A DNA stretch of 64,000 nucleotides, from positions 62,001-126,000 of the forward strand of contig DAORJK010000008.1 in the NCBI GenBank assembly GCA_035438985.1, in the 5' to 3' direction. The position numbers and the translations under genes are program-made. Each line of letters opens with the position of its first letter. Position 1 is the first letter of the stretch. Under the pieces are notes generated by a model. That model saw only the letters and a list, made by a program, of their open reading frames with translations, had not been told where the DNA came from and ran no database searches. Positions 52,554 to 61,841 of the stretch are shown here, piece by piece. Source of the DNA: UBA4408 sp002389785 (GTDB lineage Bacteria > Bacteroidota > Bacteroidia > UBA4408).

Positions 52554-54407
52554 CTATTTTGCGTTTAGCAGTTTACCAATTTTAATAGCCGTTAGTGGAT
52601 GATAATTCTTTTTTGAGGCAGCAAAAATAAGTTGAGCCATTTCGCTGTTTTCCTTGCTTTTTTTCATTTCTCCATACAAAGGTTCAAGAAACTTTTTACG
52701 CCCCACTTTACTTAAAAACTTTTCCATTTCCGGATATGCAATCGCATAGTTGGAGGCAATGCTCAACTTAAACCATTCAGCTGCAATTTCGCTGTTTTGA
52801 CTTTTTGATAAGTTGAAGTTCTGATCTAAATAGGTCATAGAGCTTAATGACTGAGGTCGAACTAATTTTCGCAAAAAATGCAACCACTCATGGGTAGTCC
52901 AGTTTTTAAGTTCTACCGACGAAATAATTCCAGTTTTTTCAAAACTAATTCTCAAACTATCAACTGCAATAAAACGACTCGGGTTGGTCGGGACAAAATT
53001 GTCGGGCAATCCGGGGCCATATATCCACTCCCTTACTTTTAATTTGTTTCGGAAAAGGGTATCGCCATCGAATAATTTTTGATCCATAAATTTTAGAGCA
53101 AGTTCAGTATTCATGGATTGAAATGCATAGGAATTAAAATACTCGTTTAAATACTTGTCGAATTTGGTTCTACCGCAATTTTCTTCGAGTGTTTTTAAAA
53201 AGATTGCCCCCTTTTCATATGGAATGTTGGAAAATGCATTTTCAGGATTTCGTCCGTTTAAATCGAGGCATAATTTTGTATCGGCATGGTTAATCCCGAA
53301 GGTTTCAAAATCGCTAAGCATATCCTGATAACCCAATTCCCATAACATATCGTTGTACGATTTGCCGGATACTTTTTCCATGATACGTCGTTCGAAATAC
53401 GTGGTATATCCTTCATTGAGCCATATATCTTTCCAGTTTGAATTGGTAACCAAATTGCCACTCCAGCTATGAGCCATTTCGTGTGCAATTAATGACACCA
53501 AGCTTTTATCTCCTGCAATAATAGTGGGAGTTGAAAAAGTTAGTCGTGGATTTTCCATTCCACCAATAGGAAAGGAGGGAGGAGCAACCAGTACATCGTA
53601 TTTACCCCAACGGTAAGGTCCACAAATGGATTCAGCAGCTTGCATCATTTGTGGTATGTCGCTTAATTCATTAGCAGCCTTTTCAAGCAACACCGGTTCG
53701 GTATAAACTCCGCTTCGAGCATCAATTGCTTTATATTCAATATCACCCACAGCAAGTGCAATTAAGTAAGAGGGAACAGGCAACTCCATTTCAAACTGAT
53801 AGTTTCCACTGGGATTTTTTTCGATGGGATTTTTTGCACTCATTAACGCCAGCATTCCTTTAGGTACTTGCACATCTGCCTTGTAAGTAATACGAATTGC
53901 CGGTACATCCTGGCATGGAACAAGTGACCGTGCCTGAATGCTTTCGCATTGTGTAAATAAATAGGGTTTAACTTTACCGGCAGTCTGCTCCGGATTTAAC
54001 CATTGCAATGCCTTGGCCTTGCTACCGGTAGTGTAATCAATACTTACTATACTATCGTCGGATGAAAGGGGAATAGATAATCCGCTTCCATATTCCTCAT
54101 TAAATTGACTTAAAAAGAATTTAACCTCACGGCCATTTACAACTACTTTGTGTATAGTTAAATCGTATGCATCTAAGCGAATATTAGGTGCTTGGGTAGT
54201 ATTTTTAAAATGCCAAACTGCGGTAGCTGTAATTTGTTTTTTTTCAAAATCAACTTTCGCCGTCCAATCTAATTTTGTGCAGGTAACACTGTCGAAATTG
54301 GAATAACTACTGGTGTATTTATTAAATGGAATAGGCGGTGTCTTTGAAGTTGATTGACATGCCATGAAAATCGATACAACGAGTACCAAGAGAAATTGTA
54401 TACGCAT
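52554..54407 (-). CDS. M1-family zinc aminopeptidase, lipoprotein
   Basis: About 617 aa. The chosen ATG gives MRIQFLLVLVVSIFMACQ, a lipoprotein signal with lipobox Cys; a longer frame upstream adds 17 residues without signal function. The substrate-binding IGGMENPR and the zinc site HEMAHSWSGN with the second Glu in WLNEGYTTYFER give the full GxMEN / HExxH-18-E arrangement. The C-terminal helical domain (LHFLRKLVRPQSL, LSKVGRKKFLEPLYGEMKKS) matches leukotriene A4 hydrolase-type M1 enzymes. It would trim peptides in the periplasm or at the outer membrane. Confidence 0.93.
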   Translation of the reverse strand: MRIQFLLVLVVSIFMACQSTSKTPPIPFNKYTSSYSNFDSVTCTKLDWTAKVDFEKKQITATAVWHFKNTTQAPNIRLDAYDLTIHKVVVNGREVKFFLSQFNEEYGSGLSIPLSSDDSIVSIDYTTGSKAKALQWLNPEQTAGKVKPYLFTQCESIQARSLVPCQDVPAIRITYKADVQVPKGMLALMSAKNPIEKNPSGNYQFEMELPVPSYLIALAVGDIEYKAIDARSGVYTEPVLLEKAANELSDIPQMMQAAESICGPYRWGKYDVLVAPPSFPIGGMENPRLTFSTPTIIAGDKSLVSLIAHEMAHSWSGNLVTNSNWKDIWLNEGYTTYFERRIMEKVSGKSYNDMLWELGYQDMLSDFETFGINHADTKLCLDLNGRNPENAFSNIPYEKGAIFLKTLEENCGRTKFDKYLNEYFNSYAFQSMNTELALKFMDQKLFDGDTLFRNKLKVREWIYGPGLPDNFVPTNPSRFIAVDSLRISFEKTGIISSVELKNWTTHEWLHFLRKLVRPQSLSSMTYLDQNFNLSKSQNSEIAAEWFKLSIASNYAIAYPEMEKFLSKVGRKKFLEPLYGEMKKSKENSEMAQLIFAASKKNYHPLTAIKIGKLLNAK

Positions 54408-54590
54408 AATTTTTTTTGAATTGCCAAATATAGGAGTTAATTGAATCGGGCGAAGCAAATTTTGGTTGTAAAGTTCGACGAAGTAAGTCGAATAAAAATA
54501 CCCATGAAGCTGTTAACATCCACTGATTTGAAGCGCCATGTTAAAGAGTAATTGAATTTTAAATTAGATTTGCCCTAACAAGTACTTTCC

Positions 54591-55118
54591 TTGAATCTCG
54601 AAGAATTATACAACACGCATAAAAATTTGGTTTTTAACCTGGCATTAAGTTATGTGCACAATGTACAAGATGCAGAGGAAATCACGCAAGACGTATTTGT
54701 ATCCATACATTTTTCAATGCATACTTTTAAAGCCGAGTCAAAATTTACAACTTGGATGTATCGAATTACCATTAACAAATCGCTCGATTTTATTAAGGCA
54801 CGGCAACGAAAAAAACGTTTTGCTTTTATCACATCTTTATTTTACGAGGATAGTTCCGAACTCAAACACGATCACCGGGACTTTGATCATCCCGGAGTTA
54901 TTTTGGAAAATAAGGAAGCAACTGCGCGTATTTTTCTTTTTATTGATCAATTGCCACCCAATCAGAAAACCGTTTTAATATTAAATAAAATTGAACAGAA
55001 ATCTATCAACGAAATTGCCGAAATACTTAACATGAGTTACAAAGCCATTGAGTCACTGCTGCAGCGAGCAAAAACGAATTTGGCAATAAAATTAAAAAGC
55101 AACGAAGGATATGAATAA
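54591..55118 (+). CDS. ECF-type RNA polymerase sigma factor
   Basis: 175 aa. Region 2 contains LYNTHKNLVFNLALSYV, DAEEITQDVFVSIH and KFTTWMYRITINKSLDFIKA. Region 4 contains LPPNQKTVLILNKIEQKSIN and EIAEILNMSYKAIESLLQRAKTN cut into two helices. The start is TTG, since no ATG or GTG lies before the conserved region 2. It heads a five-gene rightward operon. Its small membrane partner downstream is the probable anti-sigma factor, so it likely senses a periplasmic signal such as metal or envelope stress and may also control its own operon. Confidence 0.92.
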   Translation: MNLEELYNTHKNLVFNLALSYVHNVQDAEEITQDVFVSIHFSMHTFKAESKFTTWMYRITINKSLDFIKARQRKKRFAFITSLFYEDSSELKHDHRDFDHPGVILENKEATARIFLFIDQLPPNQKTVLILNKIEQKSINEIAEILNMSYKAIESLLQRAKTNLAIKLKSNEGYE

Positions 55119-55138
55119 AAAGGTCGTCATAACTACAG

Positions 55139-55179
55139 CAACTAATTTGTAGCAAGTGTAAGTTTTGAAAAATTAGTTG
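55139..55179 (+). repeat. inverted repeat between sigma and anti-sigma genes
   Basis: A perfect 10-bp pair CAACTAATTT / AAATTAGTTG with a 21-nt loop, without a T run. It may be an attenuator, an mRNA processing site or an operator in the 105-bp gap. Confidence 0.45.
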
Positions 55180-55223
55180 TCGGATGTATGCAAACCACAT
55201 CCTACTGAATAAAACCAAGAATT

Positions 55224-55496
55224 ATGAATACCAATGAAAATAAGGATTTAACGCTGCTCGAACAGCTGAATCGTGTGGAAGCTTCTCCCTTTTTGTTTAC
55301 ACGCATTAAACAAAAAATTGCTGAGTCGTATCCAACCACTTATTCCTACAAAAGCTTGCGTGCCATTGGAGCAATTTGTTTTGTGCTGCTTCTTTTAAAT
55401 GCAATTACAACCTATACTGCATTGAAAAGCAATCGTAACGAGAATTTGGCCGAGCAGTATCATATTCTTTCGCAAAACTCGATCTATCATGAATAA
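55224..55496 (+). CDS. small membrane protein, probable anti-sigma factor
   Basis: 90 aa. Residues 1-45 are soluble and helical (TLLEQLNRVEASPFLFTRIK), then one transmembrane helix (AIGAICFVLLLLNAITTY), then a short periplasmic tail. The LEQLNRVEASPFLFTRI start is a pattern I have seen in small proteins encoded after ECF sigma factors in Bacteroidota. It overlaps the next gene by 8 bp. Anti-sigma activity is inferred from topology and position. Confidence 0.7.
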   Translation: MNTNENKDLTLLEQLNRVEASPFLFTRIKQKIAESYPTTYSYKSLRAIGAICFVLLLLNAITTYTALKSNRNENLAEQYHILSQNSIYHE

Positions 55497-55944
55497 AATA
55501 AAAATACTCGGTGCATCTGTAGTTTTGTTGATACTAGTGAATCTTCTGTTGATGGCGTTCTTGTTTTTTGGCCGACCGCATCCTCCCGGAAAACAGGGTC
55601 CACGCGATTACATGATTGAAAGATTACAATTTACACCTGATCAAATTGAAAAATTTGACCAACTTATTGAACAACACCGCCATCAAATAAATGAGCTGGA
55701 TTCAAAAATAAATGCCCTTAAAAACAAGTTGTATCTCCAATTAATAAAGGATACAATACCCACTGCTCAAGATTCAATAATTCAACAAATTGGAGTCATG
55801 CAAATGCAGATAGAGCAAGTGAATTACGCGCATTTTAAGGACGTAAAAAATTTGTGTAACCCAACACAATTAACTTATTTCGATAGTCTGGCAGCTGAAT
55901 TAGCTTCGTTATTTTCTCATCGCCCACCTCGAAGAAAGCGGTAA
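55489..55944 (+). CDS. Spy/CpxP-like periplasmic protein (heavy-metal-sensor-like)
   Basis: 151 aa. An N-terminal membrane anchor or signal (VVLLILVNLLLMAFLFFG) precedes a helical hairpin domain with LQFTPDQIEKFDQLIEQHR and INELDSKINALKNKLYLQL, the LTxxQ-type pattern of Spy/CpxP and periplasmic metal-sensor proteins. A second copy-like motif is LCNPTQLTYFDSL. His-rich ends (EQHRHQI, SHRPPRRKR) might bind metal. It probably acts with the sigma/anti-sigma pair in sensing. One base separates it from the MbnP-like gene. Confidence 0.75.
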   Translation: MNKIKILGASVVLLILVNLLLMAFLFFGRPHPPGKQGPRDYMIERLQFTPDQIEKFDQLIEQHRHQINELDSKINALKNKLYLQLIKDTIPTAQDSIIQQIGVMQMQIEQVNYAHFKDVKNLCNPTQLTYFDSLAAELASLFSHRPPRRKR

Positions 55945-55945
55945 A

Positions 55946-56638
55946 ATGAAAAGAGGTTTACTTATTTTGCTTGTTCAATTATTGATTGATACCACCAATT
56001 TGTTTTCACAAACCAATCGTTTATTAACGTTGGAAGTGCTTCCGGTAGCCGACGAACAAACAGTGCATGCTGAAAAGTGCTTCTCCCTAAAAAACGATAG
56101 TATTTGTATCGAACTCCTTAAATTTTATATATCAGGAATTCAATTTTTTAACAAAGGTATTACGGTATGGAGCGAAATTCAAAGTTTTCATTTAATTGAT
56201 ATTGAAAAGCCTCAAAGCTGTCTTGTAAAAATCAATATTCCCGATCAACTAGTTGCCGATGAGTTAGTTTTTAATTTGGGTATCGATAGTCTTACTTCAG
56301 TTTCAGGTGCATTTGGCGCCGATTTAGATCCTACTCAAGGAATGTATTGGACCTGGCAAAGTGGATATATTAATTTAAAGCTTGAAGGCTTGTATAAGTC
56401 GAAAGATGCTTTAGCAAAAAGATTAGTTTATCATTTAGGTGGATATCAGCAAAATGAAAATGCCTTGCAAACTCTACGATTTGAGATTAAACAGCTGAAT
56501 TCAATCAAGCTAAATTTTGATGTTATAAAATTTATTACTTCTGAAGTAGTGAAGCAGCATGCTCACATTATGTCTCCCGGTAAGGAGGCAATTCAACTTT
56601 CAGCAACTGCTAAAAGTTGCTTTAACTTAGTAAAATGA
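55946..56638 (+). CDS. MbnP family copper-binding-type protein
   Basis: 230 aa with a signal peptide (LLILLVQLLIDTTNLFSQ), periplasmic. LKFYISGIQFFN and SFHLIDIEKPQS, then LVFNLGIDS and DLDPTQGMYWTWQSGYINLK match MbnP. In characterised MbnP/MbnH pairs the peroxidase partner oxidises a tryptophan of MbnP to kynurenine, creating a copper site; candidate tryptophans lie in the MYWTWQSGY motif. Its stop overlaps the ATG of the peroxidase gene (ATGA), so the partners are translationally coupled. Residue-level equivalence is not verified. Confidence 0.85.
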   Translation: MKRGLLILLVQLLIDTTNLFSQTNRLLTLEVLPVADEQTVHAEKCFSLKNDSICIELLKFYISGIQFFNKGITVWSEIQSFHLIDIEKPQSCLVKINIPDQLVADELVFNLGIDSLTSVSGAFGADLDPTQGMYWTWQSGYINLKLEGLYKSKDALAKRLVYHLGGYQQNENALQTLRFEIKQLNSIKLNFDVIKFITSEVVKQHAHIMSPGKEAIQLSATAKSCFNLVK

Positions 56639-57663
56639 GGTATGTTAAAATTATTTCTTTCCTAAGCATCGCCTGTATCTTAGGATCCTTTGTACCTAAG
56701 TTTGACGAACTAGTTAAAGTTCCGGTTAATTGGCCACAACCAAAATATGCATTCGAAAGAAATCCCTTAGATAGTTCAAAAATTAAACTCGGTCGTTTGC
56801 TTTTTTACAGTGGTTTACTTTCACGAACTAATAAAATATCCTGTGCTTCTTGTCACTCACCCTACGCTTCCTTCGCACATACAGATCATGCATTAAGTCA
56901 TGGTATTGACGATAAAATTGGCAACCGAAACGCTCCCGCCTTAGTAAACTTAGCCTGGAGTAATAGTTTCATGTGGGATGGTGCTATCAATCACCTCGAT
57001 ATGCAAGCCTTATTTCCTATTACTCATCCCCTCGAAATGGATGAAAATATACAACGTGTTATTCAAAAATTACAAATTCATAAACCCTTTCCCAAGCTAT
57101 TTTATACTGCATACAACGACAGCACAATTACCGGCGAACGGGTACTAAAATGTATTTCGCAATTTATGCTCAGTTTGGTTAGCGCAGAAAGCAAATACGA
57201 CAGTGTTATGCGGCATTCAGCAGAATTTACAGCTCAAGAAAAAAATGGCTATCGATTATTTAAATTGCATTGTTCGTCCTGTCACACCGAACCCTTGTTT
57301 ACGAATTATTCGTTTCAAAATAATGGATTGCCTTTGGATACAATGTTAAAAGACCTAGGCAGGATGAAGGTGACGCATGATGGTAACGATTCATTGAAAT
57401 TTAAAGTACCTACCTTGCGAAATATTGAATACACTTATCCTTATATGCACGACGGAAGATTTAAAAATTTACCTCAAGTGTTGCTGCATTACGTAACTGG
57501 AATTACAAAAAGTTCAACACTTGCTGCTCAATTAAAAAATGGAATTCCACTTAGTCCAAATGAACGTGTTGATATTACTGCCTTTCTACTTTGTCTTTCG
57601 GATAAGAAATTCATCTTTAATCCATCAAATGCTTATCCGAAGGAACTTTTGTATGATAAATAA
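56635..57663 (+). CDS. MbnH/MauG-type di-haem cytochrome c peroxidase
   Basis: 342 aa, exported (IISFLSIACILGSFVPKF). Two c-type haem motifs are visible: CASCHSPYASFAH (about residue 74) and CSSCHTEPLFTN (about residue 208). The intervening LGRLLFYSGLLSRTNKISC, NRNAPALVNLAWSNSFMWDG and VPTLRNIEYTYPYMHDGRF with a distal Met/His region are characteristic of MauG-like enzymes. It overlaps the MbnP gene by 4 bp. The pair probably performs a protein tryptophan-to-kynurenine oxidation linked to copper. No methanobactin biosynthesis genes are seen, so the role is probably copper acquisition or handling in another context. Confidence 0.9.
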   Translation: MRYVKIISFLSIACILGSFVPKFDELVKVPVNWPQPKYAFERNPLDSSKIKLGRLLFYSGLLSRTNKISCASCHSPYASFAHTDHALSHGIDDKIGNRNAPALVNLAWSNSFMWDGAINHLDMQALFPITHPLEMDENIQRVIQKLQIHKPFPKLFYTAYNDSTITGERVLKCISQFMLSLVSAESKYDSVMRHSAEFTAQEKNGYRLFKLHCSSCHTEPLFTNYSFQNNGLPLDTMLKDLGRMKVTHDGNDSLKFKVPTLRNIEYTYPYMHDGRFKNLPQVLLHYVTGITKSSTLAAQLKNGIPLSPNERVDITAFLLCLSDKKFIFNPSNAYPKELLYDK

Positions 57664-57772
57664 AATGTAGTTGATTTGTTTTACTCACACCAGCACCTAC
57701 CAAGTATCCATAGTTGATGAGTTTATATGGCTATTAATTGTGGAAGTGGCGACGAACGATAGCTCTGGTGCT

Positions 57773-58552
57773 TTAGTAATACTGATAAATTGATAGGGTT
57801 TTCTCTATTAATTTGTTTTCACCATCATATGTTTGAACTTCTTGTAGTAAACCATTTTCATCATATTTATTGATGTACCTATGGAGCACTTCATTTGATG
57901 AATTATAATGTATTACTTCAGTATTTAGCTTTTTGTCGGAATAAATATACAGCCACTTTTCATATGGTTTTCCATTCGTGTCATATTCAATTAATTCCTT
58001 TGTTTTATTAAAATCGGTATAAGAAATTGCATATTTAAAGTTGAGCTCACCGTCTTTATTAAAGTTTACTTTTTCACAAATATTGCCTGTACTATCAAAT
58101 TTATAAATCCACATTTCATGATTAACTGAATTATTAAAGAGCGTTTTGGTTAATATTTTTTTGTTATCGTCAAAGTTATAGGTCCATTTTTTAAAGAATG
58201 AAACATTGTTTTCTGTTCCAATCGCCTGAATTTCCCTTGCATATTCATCGTACGTATAGGTGGCTTCCAGAACAACCTTTCCATCACTATTAAATTTAGC
58301 TTCTTCCACTTTTAGTCCAAAATCATCGTAACGTTCATATCCCGATTTTTGACGAATTCCAGCTTTTCCATCCGTGTAATGATACACCCAATCTTCTCTG
58401 AATTTTATTTTACCAGTAGGAAACGGCTCACTGCTTTTGAAAAGAGTTTCATCGGGAAAAACGCCTATGGCAAACAAAGACTGAACCTGAAGTAGGATAC
58501 TGCTTATTGCGACTATAATTTTAGTTAGTGCAGTAAACTTAATGTGATTCAT
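57773..58552 (-). CDS. secreted protein with RHS/YD-like repeats
   Basis: 259 aa. The signal peptide is LTKIIVAISSILLQVQSLFA. The mature part is made of about eight short repeats of the form YxYDxxGxxxExxxYxxxG (for example YTYDEYAREIQAIGTE, YKFDSTGNICEKVNFN, NKYDENGLLQEVQTYD), giving an extended beta-sheet structure. No catalytic residues or T9SS tail were recognised. It is monocistronic, convergent with the peroxidase operon and divergent from the sulfatase gene. Confidence 0.65.
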   Translation of the reverse strand: MNHIKFTALTKIIVAISSILLQVQSLFAIGVFPDETLFKSSEPFPTGKIKFREDWVYHYTDGKAGIRQKSGYERYDDFGLKVEEAKFNSDGKVVLEATYTYDEYAREIQAIGTENNVSFFKKWTYNFDDNKKILTKTLFNNSVNHEMWIYKFDSTGNICEKVNFNKDGELNFKYAISYTDFNKTKELIEYDTNGKPYEKWLYIYSDKKLNTEVIHYNSSNEVLHRYINKYDENGLLQEVQTYDGENKLIEKTLSIYQYY

Positions 58553-58718
58553 ATTTTAAATTGTGTATTTCTTTCGGCTTATACGTTGGTAAATTTTAAA
58601 AGTTACGATTTGAGCTACTTGCTTTGAAAGTTGCGTTAAATTTAAATTAAACCAGTTGCGAAGGAATGAGTCATCTTAGTCGTCTTAGTTAAACAAGTGG
58701 AGGGGGAATCAATTTTAA

Positions 58719-60326
58719 TTGAAGGATATGAGAAAGCATTTTATTTTACTAATCGTTAGTTTTATTTATTCATCGGTAATTTTTGCGCAACGCAACGCAG
58801 TCTTAATTATTGCCGATGATATAGGTACCGATTATTTTGGTTTTTACGAAGATGCAGGAGATACCGTTGACCTTCCTAACATAAGGGCCATGCTGGCGAA
58901 AGGAGTTCGCTTTAAAAACGCAATGTCGAATCCTGTTTGCTCTTCTACACGTGCAGGAATGCTAACCGGGCGCTATAGCTTTAGAACAGGTGTTGGGAAT
59001 ATTGTTGGAAGCACTGCAGGTTCAGGTACCCTTGATACTGCTGAATTAACTTTACCACGATTACTCACAAATTTTAATTCGAACATAGTTTCAGCTAACA
59101 TAGGAAAATGGCATTTACACAATCCTAATCCGGTGGGTAATTTACTATTTCCCAATGTGCTGGGTTATGCACACTTTGAAGGACCATTTATAGGTGCACT
59201 TCCAAGTTATACCAATTGGACCAAATATGTAAATGGCACCCCTACAACTGTCACAAATTATGCAACCAGTGAGAATGTTAACAATGCTGTGAGTTGGTTA
59301 AAAACCATTCCGGTAAATCATCCATTTTTTTTATGGTTGGCCTTTAATGCTCCTCATTCGCCTTTTCATTTACCACCCTTAAATTTGAACAGCTATACCA
59401 CACTTAGCGGTACAGCACAGCACATTCAACAAAATCCTAAGTTGTATTTTAAAGCAGCTTTGCAGGCACTCGATACTGAAATAGGCCGTTTATTTGACTC
59501 TTTGCAAGTACTGAATAAACTGGATAGTACAGACTTTATTTTTGTAGGTGACAATGGAAATGCAACAGCCACCGCTCAAATTGCCAACTTAAACAGAGCA
59601 AAAGGTACAGTATATCAATATGGAGTGCATGTTCCATTAATTATAGCGGGACCCTCGGTAAGTAATCCGGGAAGGGTAAGCGATGCATTGGTTAACACCC
59701 ATGATATTTTTGCCACTGTTATTGAACTAATGGGCGACACTACTTGGAAAAATACAATTCCTGTAAATAAGCCGGTGGATAGTAAAAGCATGTTGCCGAT
59801 ACTTAAAAACCAAGTCGATAGTATTCGACCATGGTCTTTTTGTGAGATGTTTAAAAACACTCCTGATGCCGATGATGCAAAAGCCATTCGAAATAAAAGT
59901 CATAAGCTTATTCGTTTTGATGCCGGGGGTGAAGAATTCTATCATTTACAAAATGATCCTGACGAATTAACTAATTTGTTGGGTAGTGCCCTGAATTTTA
60001 TTGATAGTACAAATTATTTATACTTGTGTACAGAAATGAATAACCTGCTTGGAAATTCTACTTCCTGTAATTTTGGAACTGGAATAACAGAGAATTTAAG
60101 TGATGGTGACTTTTATGTATATCCCAATCCTGCTGGAAATTATGTTTCTATTAAGTGTAAATTTCCAATCACACAAGTTCAACTTTTTAATGCCCAAGGC
60201 GATTTGATAGATGGTATTCAATCATTCGAAACAATCGATTTTTCTGATATTCCTTCAGGACTTTATTTTATTCAAGCATTTAGCAATACCAAACTGTTTA
60301 AGACAAAAATTATTCATCTTAACTAA
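58719..60326 (+). CDS. T9SS-sorted sulfatase
   Basis: 535 aa, secreted. The signal peptide is LLIVSFIYSSVIFAQ; the start could be ATG here or four codons downstream. The N-terminal metal site is AVLIIADDIGTDYFG. The nucleophile region is NPVCSSTRAGMLTGRY: a Cys that would become formylglycine, in the order C-S-S-T-R rather than the usual C-x-P/A-x-R. IGKWHLH (Lys and His) and FVGDNGNATA (Asp-Asn metal ligands) complete the active site. The last 85 residues are a type A sorting tail (FYVYPNPAGNYVSIKCKF ... GLYFIQAFSNTKLFK). It would desulfate a glycan or small sulfate ester at the cell surface. A YHYH-protein gene follows after 6 bp. Confidence 0.9.
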   Translation: MKDMRKHFILLIVSFIYSSVIFAQRNAVLIIADDIGTDYFGFYEDAGDTVDLPNIRAMLAKGVRFKNAMSNPVCSSTRAGMLTGRYSFRTGVGNIVGSTAGSGTLDTAELTLPRLLTNFNSNIVSANIGKWHLHNPNPVGNLLFPNVLGYAHFEGPFIGALPSYTNWTKYVNGTPTTVTNYATSENVNNAVSWLKTIPVNHPFFLWLAFNAPHSPFHLPPLNLNSYTTLSGTAQHIQQNPKLYFKAALQALDTEIGRLFDSLQVLNKLDSTDFIFVGDNGNATATAQIANLNRAKGTVYQYGVHVPLIIAGPSVSNPGRVSDALVNTHDIFATVIELMGDTTWKNTIPVNKPVDSKSMLPILKNQVDSIRPWSFCEMFKNTPDADDAKAIRNKSHKLIRFDAGGEEFYHLQNDPDELTNLLGSALNFIDSTNYLYLCTEMNNLLGNSTSCNFGTGITENLSDGDFYVYPNPAGNYVSIKCKFPITQVQLFNAQGDLIDGIQSFETIDFSDIPSGLYFIQAFSNTKLFKTKIIHLN

Positions 60327-60332
60327 GCAAAA

Positions 60333-61727
60333 ATGAACACAAAAAAGCAACACAAAAAAAAATTTAATGGCCTTGGTGTAACACTTTTAGTAAGTGCTTT
60401 TCTTTTTTCAAATTTTATAAGAAGCAATGCTCAAACCAATCCGGCTATACTAAGTTGGTTGCAAAATACCAGTATAACCGGCAGGCATTATGTCAGCGGA
60501 AATTCAACTCCGATAGTCGACGCTGTTTTAGCCAATGTTCAAACAGTTCAATATTCAAGCAATTGGGTTTATGTTAGTACCAAAGGAATTCCTGCTTATG
60601 TTACCGGACCATTTTTGGATGGTAATCCATCTATCGCCAGCAATCAAAATGCAATTTTTAAATTTCCATTAAGCCCCACGCAAAATACCGGTACACCAAC
60701 GAATACTACCGGAGGAAATATCGGTGTTTTTATAAATGGTGTTGCATTGTTTGATTACCGAGATGGGGTATCCTGGAAAAATTCAACCAATGCTTTAGCC
60801 GGTGGACCAATTCCGGGTGGTCCGGGTGACGGAGTTTGGAACCGCGATGCTGTGGTTGCCGAACGTGGTGGTTTCGATTGTTCAAAAGGTCATCCTGCAA
60901 TGGGAAATTATCATCATCATCAAAATCCAAGCGCATTTAAACTCGATTTAAACGTACTTTCAACCATCTGTAATTTGTACGATGCCGATGGATTGTATGC
61001 TATTGATAGCACACAACACTCTCCGCTTATTGGATTTGCCTACGACGGATTTCCAATTTACGGTGCATATGCTTACAAAAATAGCAATGGTACAGGAGGC
61101 ATTGTGCGTATGAAATCGAGTTATGTGAAACGTAACATAACCACACGTACAACTTATGCGAATGGATCAACCGTAACCGCAGGCCCGGCAGTTAGCAGTA
61201 CTTACCCGCTTGGGTATTTTCGAGAAGATTATGAATATTTACCTACTGCAACAGCAACTCCTGATTTTCTGGATGAACACAACGGACGCTTTTGTGTAAC
61301 TCCTGAGTATCCTGCCGGCATTTATTGTTATTTTGCAACAGTTGATTCTTTGTGGAATTCGGCTTATCCATATGCAGTGGGTCCAACATTTTATGGAACA
61401 AAAGTAGCTTCAAAGGTAACTTCCATATCTGAGCCGGTTGCTACTTATCTTCCCACTGCACTAACGGAGGAAAATGTAATTTCTTCCATTCAAATTTTTC
61501 CTGTTCCGGCAAGTGATTTTATTGCAGTACAGTTAAATCATTTGGCAACAAACAATTTGGAAATTGAATTGTATGATGCTACAGCTCGATTAATTCAGCA
61601 AATACCGATCTACCAAGGAAGTACCATTGCCTATTTTGATACAAGAAAATTGTATTCAGGCAATTATTTTGTAAAGATGAAAGGAGAAGGTACTGCTGCT
61701 TTTAGGAAAGTGTTGATTACAAAATAG
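60333..61727 (+). CDS. T9SS-sorted YHYH-domain protein
   Basis: 464 aa, secreted. A lysine-rich start is followed by a signal peptide (LGVTLLVSAFLFSNFIRSNAQ). The YHYH domain is recognisable by KGHPAMGNYHHHQNPSAF (about residues 188-205), SPLIGFAYDGFPIYGAYAYK, LDEHNGRFCVTPEYPAGIY and CYFATVD. The C-terminus has a sorting tail (IFPVPASDFIAVQLNHL ... GNYFVKMKGEG). The histidine cluster suggests metal binding; the reaction is not established. It is probably co-transcribed with the sulfatase 6 bp upstream. Confidence 0.88.
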   Translation: MNTKKQHKKKFNGLGVTLLVSAFLFSNFIRSNAQTNPAILSWLQNTSITGRHYVSGNSTPIVDAVLANVQTVQYSSNWVYVSTKGIPAYVTGPFLDGNPSIASNQNAIFKFPLSPTQNTGTPTNTTGGNIGVFINGVALFDYRDGVSWKNSTNALAGGPIPGGPGDGVWNRDAVVAERGGFDCSKGHPAMGNYHHHQNPSAFKLDLNVLSTICNLYDADGLYAIDSTQHSPLIGFAYDGFPIYGAYAYKNSNGTGGIVRMKSSYVKRNITTRTTYANGSTVTAGPAVSSTYPLGYFREDYEYLPTATATPDFLDEHNGRFCVTPEYPAGIYCYFATVDSLWNSAYPYAVGPTFYGTKVASKVTSISEPVATYLPTALTEENVISSIQIFPVPASDFIAVQLNHLATNNLEIELYDATARLIQQIPIYQGSTIAYFDTRKLYSGNYFVKMKGEGTAAFRKVLITK

Positions 61728-61841
61728 GTTCATCTTTGCCTGAAATAGTTTTACGTAGAATTTAGTATGCGTGTATTTTTTCATTGGAATTTTTGAATTA
61801 TCCTTCTAATATTTTACTTTCACGCAAGTAAACTAAATATC

